Of a DNA stretch of 22,735 bases, positions 1-5,190 are shown in pieces (position 1 is the first letter of the stretch; each line of letters opens with the position of its first letter). The position numbers were made by a program, and so were the translations under genes. The notes beneath the pieces are model-generated. The model was not told the origin of the DNA. It searched no databases and worked only from the letters and a program-made list of their open reading frames with translations. Source of the DNA: a virus; IMG/VR virus record IMGVR_UViG_3300028536_000160, positions 1-22,735 of that record; one strand, 5' to 3'.

Positions 1-263
1 TTGAACGTTACAATCTCGCCTAACTGCGTTTGATCTGCAATGTCAACTATCTGATCTGCAAGGAGTTGCGCTTGATCTTGCCTAGCTCGCGCGTATCGGT
101 CCGAGAATTCCTGATGGCGAAACATCCATAGATAAACCGTAGAAGGTTCAGGCATTCCATCTTCCAAGCAAATTATTTTCAGGCCATCTGAAGATGTAGC
201 AATACGGGAGCAAATGCGCGATGCTAATTCTTCTGTATATGTTGAAGGCCTTCCCGCGGGCAT
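1..263 (-). CDS. Phage terminase small subunit, N-terminal part (cut by window edge)
   Basis: In tailed phages the small terminase subunit recognises phage DNA and hands it to the large subunit for packaging into proheads. The gene reads leftward from an ATG at 263 and stays open to the window edge (87 codons visible). The N-terminus begins MPAGRPSTYTEELASRIC, followed by a helix-turn-helix-like stretch containing EDGMPEPSTVYLW, then FRHQEFSDRYARARQDQA and an acidic ADQIVDIAD helix. This is the usual layout of phage DNA-packaging proteins of the GRPSxYTxELA type. The start directly abuts the stop of the upstream gene (TAAATG), suggesting translational coupling. The large subunit would be expected just beyond the left edge. 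Family assignment is from remembered motifs; the C-terminal oligomerisation part is not visible. Confidence 0.85.
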   Translation of the reverse strand, partial: MPAGRPSTYTEELASRICSRIATSSDGLKIICLEDGMPEPSTVYLWMFRHQEFSDRYARARQDQAQLLADQIVDIADQTQLGEIVTF

Positions 264-563
264 TTAAGCACCCATCGCAGCAAATTTACCAGCCTCATAA
301 GCTAGTAAGCTGGATTGCCTGTTTGAATTCAACGCATTTGCCGGAGGATCGAATTTGATTCCGGGAATCTCTGAAAGCGGCAATGGCTCTCTTTCCTTTG
401 ATTGCTTATTGCGTGCTTCGATTGATTCCTGAAGGCTTAGATCGCGAATAGAAACTCCATATTCAACCCAAGATGCTGCGCACTGTTCGATAGCATGCAA
501 TGCTTGCTTGAACTTCATCGAATAGCCGCGAGTGAGATTTATAATGCGTTTATTGTTCGACAT
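264..563 (-). CDS. Small hypothetical phage protein upstream of terminase
   Basis: A 99-residue protein of unknown function that ends one base before the terminase small-subunit start, so the two are probably co-translated. It is soluble-looking, with a helical middle containing FKQALHAIEQCAASWVEYGV and a polar, Pro-containing second half, and no membrane segment or metal motif. The ATG at 563 has no clear Shine-Dalgarno sequence; a second Met at residue 16 is an alternative start with no better signal. Its position next to the packaging gene suggests a packaging or virion-assembly role, but that is only positional inference. Confidence 0.7.
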   Translation of the reverse strand: MSNNKRIINLTRGYSMKFKQALHAIEQCAASWVEYGVSIRDLSLQESIEARNKQSKEREPLPLSEIPGIKFDPPANALNSNRQSSLLAYEAGKFAAMGA

Positions 564-633
564 TTATGTCTTGGTCGTACAGGAATTCGAGCGTATGGGC
601 GCTCGGAACCCTAACTCTTCGTGATCGTTTCAT
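550..633 (-). CDS. Possible 27-residue microprotein
   Basis: A very short basic-then-acidic reading frame starting MKRSRRVRVPSAHTLEF. Its ATG overlaps the TGA of the frame at 630-788 (ATGA) and its stop lies 14 bases inside the next gene (264-563). The tight coupling on both sides is the only argument for it; there is no recognisable family and it is short enough to occur by chance. Confidence 0.3.
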   Translation of the reverse strand: MKRSRRVRVPSAHTLEFLYDQDINVEQ

Positions 634-788
634 GCGAATTGATCTATGTCAAGAGAATTGATGAATTTGGGTTTGTCAACTGGTTTCTGCTTCAGGCAGC
701 GGATTGATTTGGATTTGACGTGTGGGTATATGCCGAGCGCGGCGTATCGACTAAGCAAGTGCGCTTGTCTCTCTCTGCGTTCGAGCAT
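630..788 (-). CDS. Possible 52-residue hypothetical protein
   Basis: An open frame of 52 codons starting MLERRERQAHLLSRYAALG and ending INSLDIDQFA. The composition looks protein-like: a charged helical start followed by a Lys-rich linker. The start has only a weak AGG just upstream (AGGTATATG), and the start codon lies within one arm of the inverted repeat at 725-793. It overlaps the next tiny frame by ATGA. Function unknown; coding status is uncertain because an otherwise unexplained gap would lie here. Confidence 0.42.
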   Translation of the reverse strand: MLERRERQAHLLSRYAALGIYPHVKSKSIRCLKQKPVDKPKFINSLDIDQFA

Positions 789-793
789 ATACC
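725..793. repeat. Inverted repeat with arms GGTATATGC / GCATATACC
   Basis: Perfect 9-base arms at 725-733 and 785-793 face each other across 51 bases. The similarity continues imperfectly inward: CGAGCGC on one strand against CGAACGC on the other. A smaller dyad (GCCG...CGGC, about 732-745) sits inside the left arm. The total length of 69 bases invited a tRNA reading, but no cloverleaf fits. A related sequence occurs near 1289. Possible regulator half-sites or RNA structure; function unknown. Confidence 0.5.
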
Positions 794-840
794 TGCGTGT
801 CAAGACACAAGATGTAGTGGTGTAGACGTTCTACATGCAC
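789..840. other. Short intergenic stretch with two small palindromes
   Basis: Between the minus-strand frames at 841 and 788 are two dyads: GTGTC-AA-GACAC (797-808) and TGTAGA-CGT-TCTACA (821-835). Neither is followed by a T-run on the minus strand, so they are not convincing terminators. They could be operator-like sites or RNA processing hairpins. Confidence 0.45.
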
Positions 841-1170
841 TTATTCATATTTTCTGGGACCGTGCGACAATCCAGCTTTAATGGCAAATTCTGCCAAACC
901 ACTTTTATATGCCTTTTCTACGAATTCAGTTAATTGCGCACCGCTAAATCCTTGTTCGCGTCCAAGCTTTGCGACAAAATAGCGATTTAAAGAGTTTTCT
1001 TCCCGCAATTCTGGATAAAGCGTTAACGCTGCATGTGCCAATCTTACAGACCATTTTTTGCATTTCCCATAATTTCTTTTGCGCCAATAAGCGAAGAATT
1101 TTCTAGATGCAAACCCAAATAACTCATTTGGATGCAAATCGAGCCACGATCTTTTATTTTCCGCATCCAA
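841..1170 (-). CDS. Hypothetical protein, about 109 residues
   Basis: The frame is open from a TTG at 1203, but the best ribosome-binding site is GGAGG placed seven bases before a TTG at 1170, so the shorter form is given. The protein is basic and helical: a Trp/Arg/Lys-rich stretch (FFAYWRKRNYGKCKKWSVRL) is followed by helices with an acidic end. No family recognised. The basic central segment could bind nucleic acid, but nothing in the sequence proves this. It lies in the same direction as the terminase genes and is flanked on both sides by GGTATA-containing inverted repeats (725-793 and 1224-1294). Confidence 0.6.
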   Translation of the reverse strand: MDAENKRSWLDLHPNELFGFASRKFFAYWRKRNYGKCKKWSVRLAHAALTLYPELREENSLNRYFVAKLGREQGFSGAQLTEFVEKAYKSGLAEFAIKAGLSHGPRKYE

Positions 1171-1186
1171 AACAGTTCCTCCGCAT

Positions 1187-1330
1187 TTAAGTACTAGATT
1201 CAAAGTCTTTAGAATCTATTTCATATACCGGGTTAGCATCTTTCGGACACAAAAAGATCAGGGTGAATGACCTTTTTGTACATACTCCGGTATAAGCAGA
1301 GCCCCCGGCGTACAAACATACTTTTCTCAC
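1187..1330 (-). CDS. Possible 47-residue hypothetical protein (GTG start)
   Basis: Reading leftward from GTG at 1330, this frame contains VCLYAGGSAYTG, FTLIFLCPKDANP and VYEIDSKDFESST, which looks much more like protein than random sequence. A GGGAG lies about 12 bases upstream of the GTG, which is far. The frame stays open further upstream (GDWLLWESCTKV just before), with no standard start until a TAG near 1389, so either the start is unusual or an upstream part has been lost to a frameshift. A competing 28-codon frame (1233-1319) has a better spaced AAGGTGAG. Function unknown. Confidence 0.42.
   Translation of the reverse strand: MRKVCLYAGGSAYTGVCTKRSFTLIFLCPKDANPVYEIDSKDFESST
1224..1294. 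repeat. Nested inverted repeats (TATACCGG / CCGGTATA around an AT-rich hairpin)
   Basis: Outer perfect 8-base arms lie at 1224-1231 and 1287-1294. Inside, ACAAAAAGaTCA (1249-1260) pairs with TGAcCTTTTTGT (1268-1279), 11 of 12 positions, around the loop GGGTGAA. The inner hairpin has A- and T-runs on both sides, so it could act as a weak bidirectional terminator or an RNA structure. It overlaps the possible gene at 1187-1330, so part of the pairing may be incidental. Confidence 0.45.
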
Positions 1331-1480
1331 CTTTGTGCATGACTCCCACAGAAGCCAATCCCCTGTAACGAGAAGTTTAGAAGGCGTATGCGCCTACAGT
1401 TGGACTCGTGTGCAAATTGCACTGCCAACAGTCCCGAGCGACCCTTTAAGTAGCAATTCTCATTGGCTCGCCAGCTTTGT
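1331..1480. other. Gap with two palindromes, possible control DNA
   Basis: No convincing gene on either strand. It holds AGGCG-TATG-CGCCT (1382-1395) and GTGCAA-A-TTGCAC (1410-1422), both operator-like. No good -35/-10 pair was seen on either strand. Since the plus-strand operon begins at 1776 and minus-strand genes lie to the left, control sites for one or both could be here. Confidence 0.35.
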
Positions 1481-1747
1481 CTAGTTTGGGAAATGAGTTT
1501 CAGGTGTTTGGAAGCTCGATTTCCGAAATTTGGCAAGCTCAGAATAGACGAAATCAGGAAATCGTGCAAGAATTATTTTGTGGGTGGTTTGCAATGAATC
1601 TATTCTAGAAACTCTTTCCGAAGCTTGGCAGCTTATGCCACCCACAAAAACTTCCCTCATCGCTTCAAATCCCTCCCCAAAGTCGATTACCATTGTGCAT
1701 CGAAAAGTTACTACTGTTCTATAGACATCCCTATCCCCGCCTGCCAT
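1481..1747 (-). CDS. Possible 88-residue hypothetical protein
   Basis: An open minus-strand frame with ordinary-looking composition: MVIDFGEGFEAMREVFVG in the first third, then THKIILARFPDFVYSELAKF near the end. A purine-rich GGGGAGGGA precedes the internal Met at residue 28 (AMREV), giving an alternative shorter start. If the start at 1747 is right, it is only 28 bases from the divergent start at 1776, leaving no room for two promoters. No family recognised. The 12-base inverted repeat at 1576-1649 falls inside. The region could equally be non-coding. Confidence 0.35.
   Translation of the reverse strand: MAGGDRDVYRTVVTFRCTMVIDFGEGFEAMREVFVGGISCQASERVSRIDSLQTTHKIILARFPDFVYSELAKFRKSSFQTPETHFPN
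1576..1649. repeat. Perfect 12-base inverted repeat, 50-base spacer
   Basis: TTTTGTGGGTGG at 1576-1587 is the exact reverse complement of CCACCCACAAAA at 1638-1649. A smaller hairpin, AAGCT-TGGC-AGCTT (1621-1634), sits in the spacer. There is no T-run to make it a terminator. It could fold in RNA from either strand. Confidence 0.55.
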
Positions 1748-1775
1748 GATGCCTGTGTTCGATAGGAGAAACAAT

Positions 1776-1931
1776 ATGAGCGATGCAGAATGCGTAGCCA
1801 AATATGGACAGACTTTTGAAGAAATGAAACTTCACAATAAAGCGCTTCGTGCTTTTCCTAGCTCACCTCGGCAAAATGAGCTAAAGAAGCAACTTGAGGC
1901 TTTAATATCAACGCGGCTGGATAAACAGTAA
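1776..1931 (+). CDS. Small hypothetical protein, first gene of the rightward operon
   Basis: A 51-residue, helical, charged protein starting MSDAECVAKYGQTFEEMK. The start at 1776 is chosen because AGGAG stands seven bases upstream (AGGAGAAACAATATG); an upstream in-frame ATG at 1746 has no such signal. No domain recognised. It opens a run of tightly spaced plus-strand genes reaching 5009. Early-gene expression is likely by analogy with other phages, but no strong promoter could be identified upstream. Confidence 0.65.
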   Translation: MSDAECVAKYGQTFEEMKLHNKALRAFPSSPRQNELKKQLEALISTRLDKQ

Positions 1932-1937
1932 CCACTC

Positions 1938-1950
1938 GCCCGCACCGGGC
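1938..1950. other. Intercistronic hairpin
   Basis: GCCCG-CAC-CGGGC forms a GC-rich 5-base-pair hairpin between the first two genes of the rightward operon. No T-run follows, so it is unlikely to end transcription. It could stabilise or help process the mRNA. Confidence 0.4.
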
Positions 1951-1969
1951 ACACATAGGAGGAAAGAAA

Positions 1970-2158
1970 ATGACACAAGTTCTCACAGCGATACAGATTG
2001 CACGCCTTATATCTGCCGCGCCTGATCTGCTTGAAGCCGTCAAAGCTGTATATGCGGGTTCCGTTGATTTTCATGGAGGATATGCCCATGTCAGCTTTAG
2101 GACCGAAAAGTTCAAATTATTAGAAGCTGCTATCGCCAAAGCAGAAGGGAAGCTATGA
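1970..2158 (+). CDS. Small conserved-looking phage protein
   Basis: 62 residues with a strong ribosome-binding site (AGGAGGAAAGAAAATG). The sequence contains ISAAPDLLEAVKAVYAG and ends LLEAAIAKAEGKL. This 'AAPDLLEAL...AIAKAEGK' pattern recurs in small uncharacterised phage proteins that I recall, although no function is known. The protein is a short helical hairpin type with no metal or membrane motif. It overlaps the next gene by ATGA. Confidence 0.75.
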   Translation: MTQVLTAIQIARLISAAPDLLEAVKAVYAGSVDFHGGYAHVSFRTEKFKLLEAAIAKAEGKL

Positions 2159-2325
2159 CAAAACGGCAAAAGATTTTAGATGAACGAAGGGATATCTGCT
2201 ATAGCTGCGGTTGTCCATATATCCGCAAGAATGGTCACTTTGAAGTAGGTGAACGCACTTATTGCTGCCGCAGATGCTATGAAAGCGATCCAAGGTTGAA
2301 GCGCTCGGAGAGAGAGGGAATATGA
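2155..2325 (+). CDS. Zinc-ribbon-like microprotein
   Basis: A 56-residue protein coupled to both neighbours by ATGA overlaps (start 2155 inside the previous stop; its TGA overlaps the next ATG at 2322). Cysteines C15, C18 and C20, then C37, C38 and C41 form a CxxC...CxxC arrangement about 20 residues apart, typical of a zinc ribbon. Basic residues at both ends suggest nucleic-acid or protein binding. No named family; metal binding is inferred from cysteine spacing only. Confidence 0.65.
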   Translation: MTKRQKILDERRDICYSCGCPYIRKNGHFEVGERTYCCRRCYESDPRLKRSEREGI

Positions 2326-2726
2326 GCCAAACGGCGACTTATCCTGAAATTACTGCTCCTCGATGGGGAATCGAGGAGAATGAGGTTCAGATAGTCTCTC
2401 CACGTAAGCCATATGTCTATGGAACCGGGAAAAATAATGCCCTCATTCATAAAGTAAATTATGTTCGTTTGAAATGGTGGACATGTGAGCCTCGCGGAGA
2501 ATATTTGATTAGGCTCCAATCTCCAAGAATGAGCGCAATTACGAATTGTGGCCAATGGATATCTATCGATAGTATGCGAGGCAAATTGTGTGGCATTCCA
2601 AGGCCTGATGCAGTAGTTTGCGCATGCTGCCATAGGCGCGGCAGGAATTTCCCCCTGAACAAGCAACATGCAATACCTCGTGAGCTGGCAAAAGTAAGGC
2701 TTGGCTGTGTAGAGATTCCGCTTTGA
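2322..2726 (+). CDS. Hypothetical Cys-containing phage protein
   Basis: 134 residues, starting MSQTATYPEITAPRWGIEEN. The middle is aromatic and basic (VNYVRLKWWTCEPRGEYLIR). The C-terminal third has clustered cysteines (C90, C100, C102, C103, C129) around CACCHRRGRNFPLNKQH, which could hold a metal. ATGA overlap with the preceding microprotein. No family recognised and no membrane segment. A long antisense frame here (2277-2804) is considered a shadow. Confidence 0.65.
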   Translation: MSQTATYPEITAPRWGIEENEVQIVSPRKPYVYGTGKNNALIHKVNYVRLKWWTCEPRGEYLIRLQSPRMSAITNCGQWISIDSMRGKLCGIPRPDAVVCACCHRRGRNFPLNKQHAIPRELAKVRLGCVEIPL

Positions 2727-2736
2727 TGATGTATTG

Positions 2737-2832
2737 CTGTAGCTGCTAATCGATGGATGCTGCCGACGAGGAGCGAATAAGGCAGGATTCTTTGCCGACT
2801 CCATGCTCAGAAATGACGACTAGCAGCTACAG
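2737..2832. repeat. Perfect 12-base inverted repeat spanning an intergenic gap
   Basis: CTGTAGCTGCTA at 2737-2748 is the exact reverse complement of TAGCAGCTACAG at 2821-2832. The spacer of 72 bases contains a smaller GGCA...TGCC dyad (2781-2796). The element fills most of the gap between 2726 and 2857, ending just before the ribosome-binding site of the alanine-repeat gene. It could be a folded RNA element (processing or translation control) or a remnant of a tiny mobile element; no flanking target duplication was seen. Confidence 0.55.
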
Positions 2833-2856
2833 GAGTACACCGGAAGTGAGGACAGG

Positions 2857-3552
2857 ATGAAAGCATTTCACGGCAAGCAGGAAGTCAAGGATTTCTACAT
2901 TGCTCGCATCAAAGCTCATCGCGCAGCGGATGAGATCGTTAAAGGCCAATACTGGGAAAAAGATGACGATGGCGTATTCAGAGGTTGCGCGATCGGCTGT
3001 TCGCTGCATACTGCAGACCACAATGCCATCGTGAAAGAGTGGGACTTTCCGCTTTCACTGGGATATCTGGAAGATTGCATCTTCGAGAATCTTCCTCAAG
3101 AGCTAGCTCTGGACTGGCCTTTGCGTTTCGTTTCCGCGCCTAAACCAGGAAGCGATTTATCGCATATAGTCGATCACTTCCTGATCTGGGTGCTCACCGA
3201 TGGCGTACATGGAGTAATCCGTTTTGCACAGAAAGACAATGAGCGTGCTGCCATTCAAGCAGTCTCCGATTTGTATGTAAGAAAAGCTGCAAATGATAAT
3301 CCCAGCCCGGAAGAGTGGGATGCTGCCGAGGATGCTGCCGGGGCTGCTGCCAGGGCTGCCGAGGATGCTGCCGGGGCTGCTGCCAGGGCTGCCGAGGATG
3401 CTGCCGGGGCTGCTGCCGAGGATGCTGCCAGGGCTGCCAGGGCTGCCGGGGATGCTGCCGGGGCTGCTGCCGGGGCTGCTGCCTGGGCTGTCAGGGATAC
3501 TGCCTACATTTCATTCGCCGACAAACTTATCGAACTTATGAAAGCAGCGTAG
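2857..3552 (+). CDS. Phage protein with conserved N-domain and alanine-rich repeat tail
   Basis: 231 residues. Residues 1-145 form a globular domain (MKAFHGKQEVKDFYIARIKA; GCAIGCSLHTADH; FENLPQELALDWPLRF) that I recall from other uncharacterised phage proteins. Residues 153-212 are an Ala-rich repeat with units like EDAAGAAARAA (11 residues), followed by a short amphipathic C-terminus (FADKLIELMKAA). In related proteins the tail often also consists of Ala/Arg/Trp repeats, so a long helix is likely. The function is unknown. The DNA coding for the tail is a 33-base tandem repeat, so tail length may vary by slippage. A GAGG stands about 8 bases before the start. Confidence 0.75.
   Translation: MKAFHGKQEVKDFYIARIKAHRAADEIVKGQYWEKDDDGVFRGCAIGCSLHTADHNAIVKEWDFPLSLGYLEDCIFENLPQELALDWPLRFVSAPKPGSDLSHIVDHFLIWVLTDGVHGVIRFAQKDNERAAIQAVSDLYVRKAANDNPSPEEWDAAEDAAGAAARAAEDAAGAAARAAEDAAGAAAEDAARAARAAGDAAGAAAGAAAWAVRDTAYISFADKLIELMKAA
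3328..3420 (+). repeat. 33-base tandem repeat coding for alanine-rich helix
   Basis: The unit starts GAGGATGCTGCCGGGGCTGC and runs 33 bases. Two complete copies (3328-3360, 3361-3393) and a partial third (3394-3417) are nearly identical; shorter variants of GCTGCC(A/G)GG continue to about 3494. Because each unit is a multiple of three, copy-number change would keep the frame. Confidence 0.85.
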
Positions 3553-3554
3553 CC

Positions 3555-3719
3555 ATGAAAATCACAAAAGAATATCTCAAAAGCATAGTCGAAGATATAA
3601 ACCGGAAAAATGTGTTCTTTCTTGACTCATATCAACGCGGGCGCATGAGCTTGGCGTTAGATTTGATCGAACTTCTAGTTCTGAGCGAGGAAAATCATGA
3701 GCAAGCAATCGAATACTGA
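3555..3719 (+). CDS. Small hypothetical protein
   Basis: 54 residues starting MKITKEYLKSIVEDINRKN, helical and charged, with the central DSYQRGRMSLALDLIELL. The start lies two bases after the stop of the alanine-repeat gene. The same frame is open upstream through the repeat tract, but that part (Gly/Cys/Arg-rich) is an artefact of the repeat. Its 3' end overlaps the next gene by 23 bases. Unknown function. Confidence 0.6.
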   Translation: MKITKEYLKSIVEDINRKNVFFLDSYQRGRMSLALDLIELLVLSEENHEQAIEY

Positions 3720-4257
3720 CGGCATCTCTCTACTGCATTGGTTAGAAGCAAGCATCATCATCTTGGCAATTCTCTTCTGCGGCCTCAAGGCAAGCGCGGA
3801 GGACCTTCCCGAGTCTCCGGTGCCCACTGCGGCAGTCAAATCGCTACAGCGGCCTGTTCCGGCCTTACGCAAAGGCTTCTACGCGAATAGCTTCAACCGC
3901 AAGCTGGCTATCGCTGACCTTGGAGTACGGCTGGGAGACGCCATCACCACTTCCGTGAATCTCCACGATTCCTGCCGCTGCATGCACGAAGAGCAGTTGC
4001 CCAAAGCGCTGGCAAGCTCTACCTGGGGAATGGTGGGATACAGTCTGGCGGTCAGCGCTGGAATTCAGGCCGGGAGCGCTTATCTCTGGAACCATCATCA
4101 TCGCAAGATGGCGCGCACAGCCATGATCCTCGACATCGCGCTGGACGGCGAAGCTGATGTTCACAATCTGGTTGTCTACGCGCGGCGGTCTGTGCCAACT
4201 CCGGCAACAACTCATCCGCCAACCATCGTCTTTCATCCAACTGGGAGCAGCAAATGA
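3697..4257 (+). CDS. Exported or membrane protein, unknown function
   Basis: 186 residues with an N-terminal hydrophobic segment (about 15-30, containing ASIIILAILFCGL) and a plausible signal-peptidase site after ASA at residue 34, so it is likely secreted or anchored. A second hydrophobic stretch lies around 110-131 (WGMVGYSLAVSAGIQAGSAY). The motif LGDAITTSVNLHDSCRC followed by a small hydrophobic region and HHHHRKMAR resembles uncharacterised membrane proteins I recall as frequent in Acidobacteriota, which hints at host origin. GAGGAAAATC precedes the ATG. It could modify the host envelope during infection, but this is a guess. Confidence 0.7.
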   Translation: MSKQSNTDGISLLHWLEASIIILAILFCGLKASAEDLPESPVPTAAVKSLQRPVPALRKGFYANSFNRKLAIADLGVRLGDAITTSVNLHDSCRCMHEEQLPKALASSTWGMVGYSLAVSAGIQAGSAYLWNHHHRKMARTAMILDIALDGEADVHNLVVYARRSVPTPATTHPPTIVFHPTGSSK

Positions 4258-4418
4258 ACTGGCGCACAAAATATGAGAACTGGTATGTGACAGGAAAAAC
4301 GATACCTGTTGAAGAAATCAAACCTGAACAAGCTGACATGGAACTTGCATTCTACTTATGGCTAAATGAAGACGACAAAGCATTATTGGCCAATTTGCGG
4401 ATTGGATGGAAGATATGA
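4254..4418 (+). CDS. Small hypothetical protein
   Basis: 54 residues starting MNWRTKYENWYVTGK, acidic in the middle (VEEIKPEQADMELAFYLWLN) and soluble-looking. It is linked by ATGA overlaps to both the exported protein before it and the LuxR-type regulator after it. No family recognised. Confidence 0.6.
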   Translation: MNWRTKYENWYVTGKTIPVEEIKPEQADMELAFYLWLNEDDKALLANLRIGWKI

Positions 4419-4618
4419 GCAGACGCCACAAGAAAACCCTGGAATTACTCGCAAAAGGCTGGAAAAACCGGGAAATAGCCGAACATCTCGGCACCACTGA
4501 GCAGACAGTCAAAAATTACTGCCGCTTGCTCTACAAAGTCACCCAATGCCGCAACCGCGTCGAGCTGGCGCTCTATGTGATCCAACATCCCAGCGCTATC
4601 GAGAGCTTGCCGCTATAA
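4415..4618 (+). CDS. Stand-alone LuxR/GerE-type helix-turn-helix protein
   Basis: 67 residues, nearly all of which form a LuxR-type DNA-binding domain: TLELLAKGWKNREIAEHLG, then TTEQTVKNYCRLLYK and CRNRVELALYVI. The pattern LAxGxxNxEIAxxLxxxxxTVKNY is diagnostic of the GerE/LuxR fold. The usual N-terminal receiver or ligand domain is absent, so regulation by ligand or phosphorylation is unlikely. It is probably a DNA-binding regulator of phage or host genes. The start at 4415 is chosen for its ATGA overlap; an in-frame ATG at 4406 is the alternative. Confidence 0.8.
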   Translation: MSRRHKKTLELLAKGWKNREIAEHLGTTEQTVKNYCRLLYKVTQCRNRVELALYVIQHPSAIESLPL

Positions 4619-4635
4619 CTGAATTGGAGAGTCCT

Positions 4636-4884
4636 ATGTTCGAAACGAATCCCGGTATTGTCCGCATCCACGCAGAGCCAATTTCCATGTGGAATGGCGG
4701 TCCAACCAGACGCTGGTCCGCAGTCAGATGTCCCGAGGCCACAATGCCCTTCGGGAATGGCGGCTACGTGGGAAATTACGTGTGCCAAGGATGTATGGAG
4801 CCAACCGTAGGCGTCTATCGCGTAAAACACAGTAGCCAAGTGGCAAGGATTTGGGTTTGCGCAGCATGTCGGACTGCCAAATGA
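4636..4884 (+). CDS. Zinc-ribbon-like hypothetical protein
   Basis: 82 residues. The C-terminal half holds two CxxC knuckles, C50-x2-C53 (NYVCQGCMEP) and C75-x2-C78 (IWVCAACRT), spaced as in zinc ribbons. The N-terminal half has no recognised motif. GGAGAG lies a few bases upstream of the ATG at 4636. Overlaps the following gene by ATGA. Metal binding is inferred; partner and role are unknown. Confidence 0.65.
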   Translation: MFETNPGIVRIHAEPISMWNGGPTRRWSAVRCPEATMPFGNGGYVGNYVCQGCMEPTVGVYRVKHSSQVARIWVCAACRTAK

Positions 4885-5009
4885 CCATGATTGTCTGGAA
4901 GTGCCTGAACTGCTCCACTCCGCAAGCCGCCAAAGATGGGGACAAGCCCGGCAAGTGCATGTGCTGCCGGATTGGCGGCGGCTGGCTCCGCATGGTGGGG
5001 AAGATTTAG
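4881..5009 (+). CDS. 42-residue zinc-ribbon-like microprotein
   Basis: Last gene of the rightward operon. MTMIVWKCLNCSTPQ and PGKCMCCRIGGGW provide C8, C11, C26 and C29, a rubredoxin-like pair of knuckles separated by a polar loop. Coupled by ATGA to the preceding zinc-ribbon gene, so the two may act together. Its stop overlaps by four bases the stop of the convergent gene at 5006-5188. The size is at the lower limit for confident calling. Confidence 0.55.
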   Translation: MTMIVWKCLNCSTPQAAKDGDKPGKCMCCRIGGGWLRMVGKI

Positions 5010-5188
5010 AACGGAGAATCGCATAGGCTGCAATTATTTTCATGCTCTCGAAGCCAATGGATGTTCTGGATATAAAGATTTTGATAAAGAGCATTCAGAT
5101 CATTATCGATTCCTCTGCTTTCAAGATATTTCACCCTGCTCTTGAACATATGCTGCAAAAATTCCCACTCCACAAATACTTGGCACAT
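5006..5188 (-). CDS. Small hypothetical protein, last gene of the replication operon
   Basis: 60 residues starting MCQVFVEWEFLQHMFKSRV and ending NNCSLCDSPF with a CxxC. It starts two bases after the primase-helicase stop with AGAGG six bases upstream, which is good evidence of translation. Otherwise unknown; a late CxxC alone is not enough to call a zinc site. Converges with the rightward operon. Confidence 0.6.
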   Translation of the reverse strand: MCQVFVEWEFLQHMFKSRVKYLESRGIDNDLNALYQNLYIQNIHWLREHENNCSLCDSPF

Positions 5189-5190
5189 AG

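Noticed and set aside
647-679. Two TTGACA hexamers on the minus strand (647-652, 674-679) as promoters for the terminase genes
   Set aside because: No acceptable -10 at 16-18 bases, and they fall inside a possible coding frame.
725-793. tRNA gene candidate (69 bases, 7-9 base acceptor-like stem, TTCGAGC near the 3' side)
   Set aside because: T-arm and anticodon arm cannot be formed on either strand, and there is no CCA; treated as an inverted repeat.
1267-1296. Plus-strand promoter ATGACC-18-TATAAG for the operon at 1776
   Set aside because: Weak -35 and nearly 480 bases from the first gene; it overlaps a structured and possibly coding region.
1233-1319. 28-codon minus-strand frame with a well-spaced AAGGTGAG
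   Set aside because: Competes with the frame at 1187-1330, whose sequence looks more like protein; both cannot be judged without homologues.
2277-2804. Long antisense frame (175 codons) opposite the gene at 2322-2726
   Set aside because: No SD, and it contradicts the tightly coupled plus-strand genes; a shadow frame.
2753-2860. 35-codon frame (starts MDAADEERIRQDS) ending in an ATGA overlap with the alanine-repeat gene
   Set aside because: No SD, very short and lies within the 12-base inverted repeat; the overlap could be chance. Not excluded.
3293-3541. Open frames through the alanine repeat in the other two forward frames
   Set aside because: Their Leu/Pro- and Gly/Cys/Arg-rich translations are produced by the 33-base repeat; only the alanine frame has a conserved N-domain and an SD.
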